A stretch of DNA of 5,040 nucleotides from Chloroflexia bacterium (GTDB taxonomy: Bacteria > Chloroflexota > Chloroflexia > Thermomicrobiales > UBA6265). Under the pieces are notes generated by a model, which was not told the origin of the DNA, searched no databases, and saw nothing but the letters and a program-made list of their open reading frames with translations. The translations under genes were made by a program, and so were the position numbers. The stretch covers positions 1-5,040 of the forward strand of contig JACCUV010000320.1 in the NCBI GenBank assembly GCA_013698495.1, written 5' to 3'. Below, piece after piece: positions 4,783 to 5,040 of the stretch (position 1 is its first letter; each line of letters opens with the position of its first letter).

Positions 4783-4808
4783 GATTCTTCCTTTGTCGGA
4801 ATGACAAA
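4783..4808 (-). repeat. TGTCATTCCGA repeat, copy upstream of the dioxygenase gene
   Basis: This 26-bp stretch matches 4139-4164 at 21 of 26 positions in the same orientation, and all five differences are transitions. The dioxygenase gene is therefore bracketed by direct copies. This copy lies in its presumed 5' region, 73 bp or more before the ATG, and may overlap promoter elements. Confidence 0.6.
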
Positions 4809-4844
4809 ACTCGATACTAACTATAGGTAAGTATAAACTATTTT
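4809..4844. promoter_or_regulatory. AT-rich divergent promoter region with an imperfect palindrome
   Basis: This stretch is clearly richer in A/T than the rest of the window. It contains TACTAAC (4815-4821) and GTAAGTA (4827-4833), which are inverted copies at 6 of 7 positions around a 5-bp centre. It lies between two divergently transcribed genes, as expected for an operator or UP element. Several -10-like hexamers occur on both strands (TATAAA at 4832-4837 on plus; TATAGT on minus) but none has a good -35 at 16-18 bp. Confidence 0.35.
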
Positions 4845-4873
4845 CTGCCGTTTCGGGGCGCCGCGCGTACAAT
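4845..4873 (+). promoter_or_regulatory. Possible sigma-70-type promoter of the ktrA-like gene
   Basis: TACAAT (4868-4873) matches the -10 consensus at 5 of 6 positions. CTGCCG (4845-4850) lies exactly 17 bp upstream but matches the -35 consensus at only 3 of 6. The AT-rich stretch directly upstream could act as an UP element and compensate. It would give a leader of about 70 nt. Confidence 0.35.
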
Positions 4874-4912
4874 CACTGCAGCAATTCAGGACAACCGTTG
4901 CAGACTCGGTCG

Positions 4913-4933
4913 CACCCTTGCGCCGGGTGTTTT
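4913..4933 (+). promoter_or_regulatory. Small hairpin with T-run in the ktrA leader
   Basis: CACCC (4913-4917) pairs with GGGTG (4925-4929) around 7 nt and is followed at once by TTTT (4930-4933), just before the ribosome-binding site. The stem is only 5 bp, so at most a weak attenuator or translation-modulating structure. Confidence 0.2.
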
Positions 4934-4934
4934 C

Positions 4935-4941
4935 GGAAGGA
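4935..4941 (+). promoter_or_regulatory. Ribosome binding site supporting GTG 4950
   Basis: GGAAGGA at 4935-4941 lies 8 nt before GTG 4950. The next in-frame GTG (4998) would cut into the first strand of the nucleotide-binding fold. Confidence 0.55.
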
Positions 4942-4949
4942 CAGGCCAC

Positions 4950-5040
4950 GTGGCGCCAGATTCGACTCGACGAAGCGGTTCGGAGGACCGGGTAGCGGTG
5001 ATCGGACTCGGACGGTTCGGGACCAGTGTCGCCCGAACCT
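4950..5040 (+). CDS. ktrA: N-terminal start of a TrkA/KtrA-type potassium-uptake regulator (RCK N domain), 3' part outside window
   Basis: The first 30 codons are present and the gene leaves the right edge. After 14 polar residues (MAPDSTRRSGSEDR) comes VAVIGLGRFGTSVART, the first beta strand and glycine-rich turn (GLGRFG, GxGxxG) of the RCK/TrkA-N Rossmann fold, which binds NAD(H) or ATP/ADP. This wording is typical of KtrA, the cytoplasmic ring that gates the KtrB membrane potassium transporter. In that family ktrA usually sits beside ktrB, which may lie just outside the window. The N-terminal tail is a little longer than usual, but RBS spacing supports GTG 4950. A different TrkA-N protein, such as a potassium-channel RCK subunit, cannot be ruled out from 30 residues. 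Confidence 0.8.
   Translation, partial: MAPDSTRRSGSEDRVAVIGLGRFGTSVART

Noticed and set aside
4874..4949. c-di-AMP (ydaO-type) riboswitch in front of the ktrA-like gene
   Set aside because: Such switches are known upstream of ktr genes, but this leader is only about 75 nt after the putative -10, too short, and I cannot see the conserved core.
1..5040. CRISPR array, tRNA/rRNA gene, transposase or toxin-antitoxin pair
   Set aside because: Looked for on both strands; no regularly spaced repeats with spacers, no cloverleaf, and no such protein motif was found.

Overview
The window is high-GC bacterial DNA (roughly 60% by eye) with short intergenic gaps and GTG starts alongside ATG. Nothing in it is diagnostic of taxonomy. 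The gene mix, the high-GC codon use and two kinds of small dispersed palindromic repeat would suit a Chloroflexota (Thermomicrobia-like) or similar soil/sediment genome; that placement is inference only.

Layout. Positions 2-91 (+) hold the last 29 codons of an AraC-type regulator. A gap of about 330 bp follows, rich in inverted and direct repeats. Next come a small VOC/glyoxalase-fold protein (428-847, +) and a PHP-family metallohydrolase of the CehA/McbA type (982-1908, +). The hydrolase converges on an enoyl-ACP reductase gene, fabI (1905-2696, -), and their stop codons overlap. fabI diverges from a cytoplasmic M19 (renal-dipeptidase-like) dipeptidase (2904-4031, +) across a 207-bp spacer full of hairpins. 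The dipeptidase converges on a single-domain extradiol-dioxygenase-like VOC protein (4186-4710, -) across a 154-bp spacer made almost wholly of repeats. After an AT-rich divergent promoter region, the first 30 codons of a TrkA/KtrA-type potassium-uptake regulator run off the right edge (4950-5040, +).

How the genes fit together. They do not form one pathway. Apart from the AraC-tail, VOC and PHP run, the genes alternate in strand, so most are probably single transcription units: lipid synthesis (fabI), peptide turnover (M19), small-molecule or aromatic metabolism (VOC proteins, PHP hydrolase) and potassium homeostasis (ktrA). The AraC tail upstream of the VOC gene, with a cluster of GTTC-containing repeats between them, could be a regulator/target pair.

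The more notable non-genic content is repeats. A GC-rich hairpin of about 32 bp occurs twice, in front of fabI and behind the dipeptidase, with a compensatory base-pair change. A TGTCATT(C/T)CGA family occurs as an 80-bp inverted element plus further copies on both sides of the dioxygenase gene. I found no new defence system, CRISPR array, tRNA/rRNA gene or transposase.
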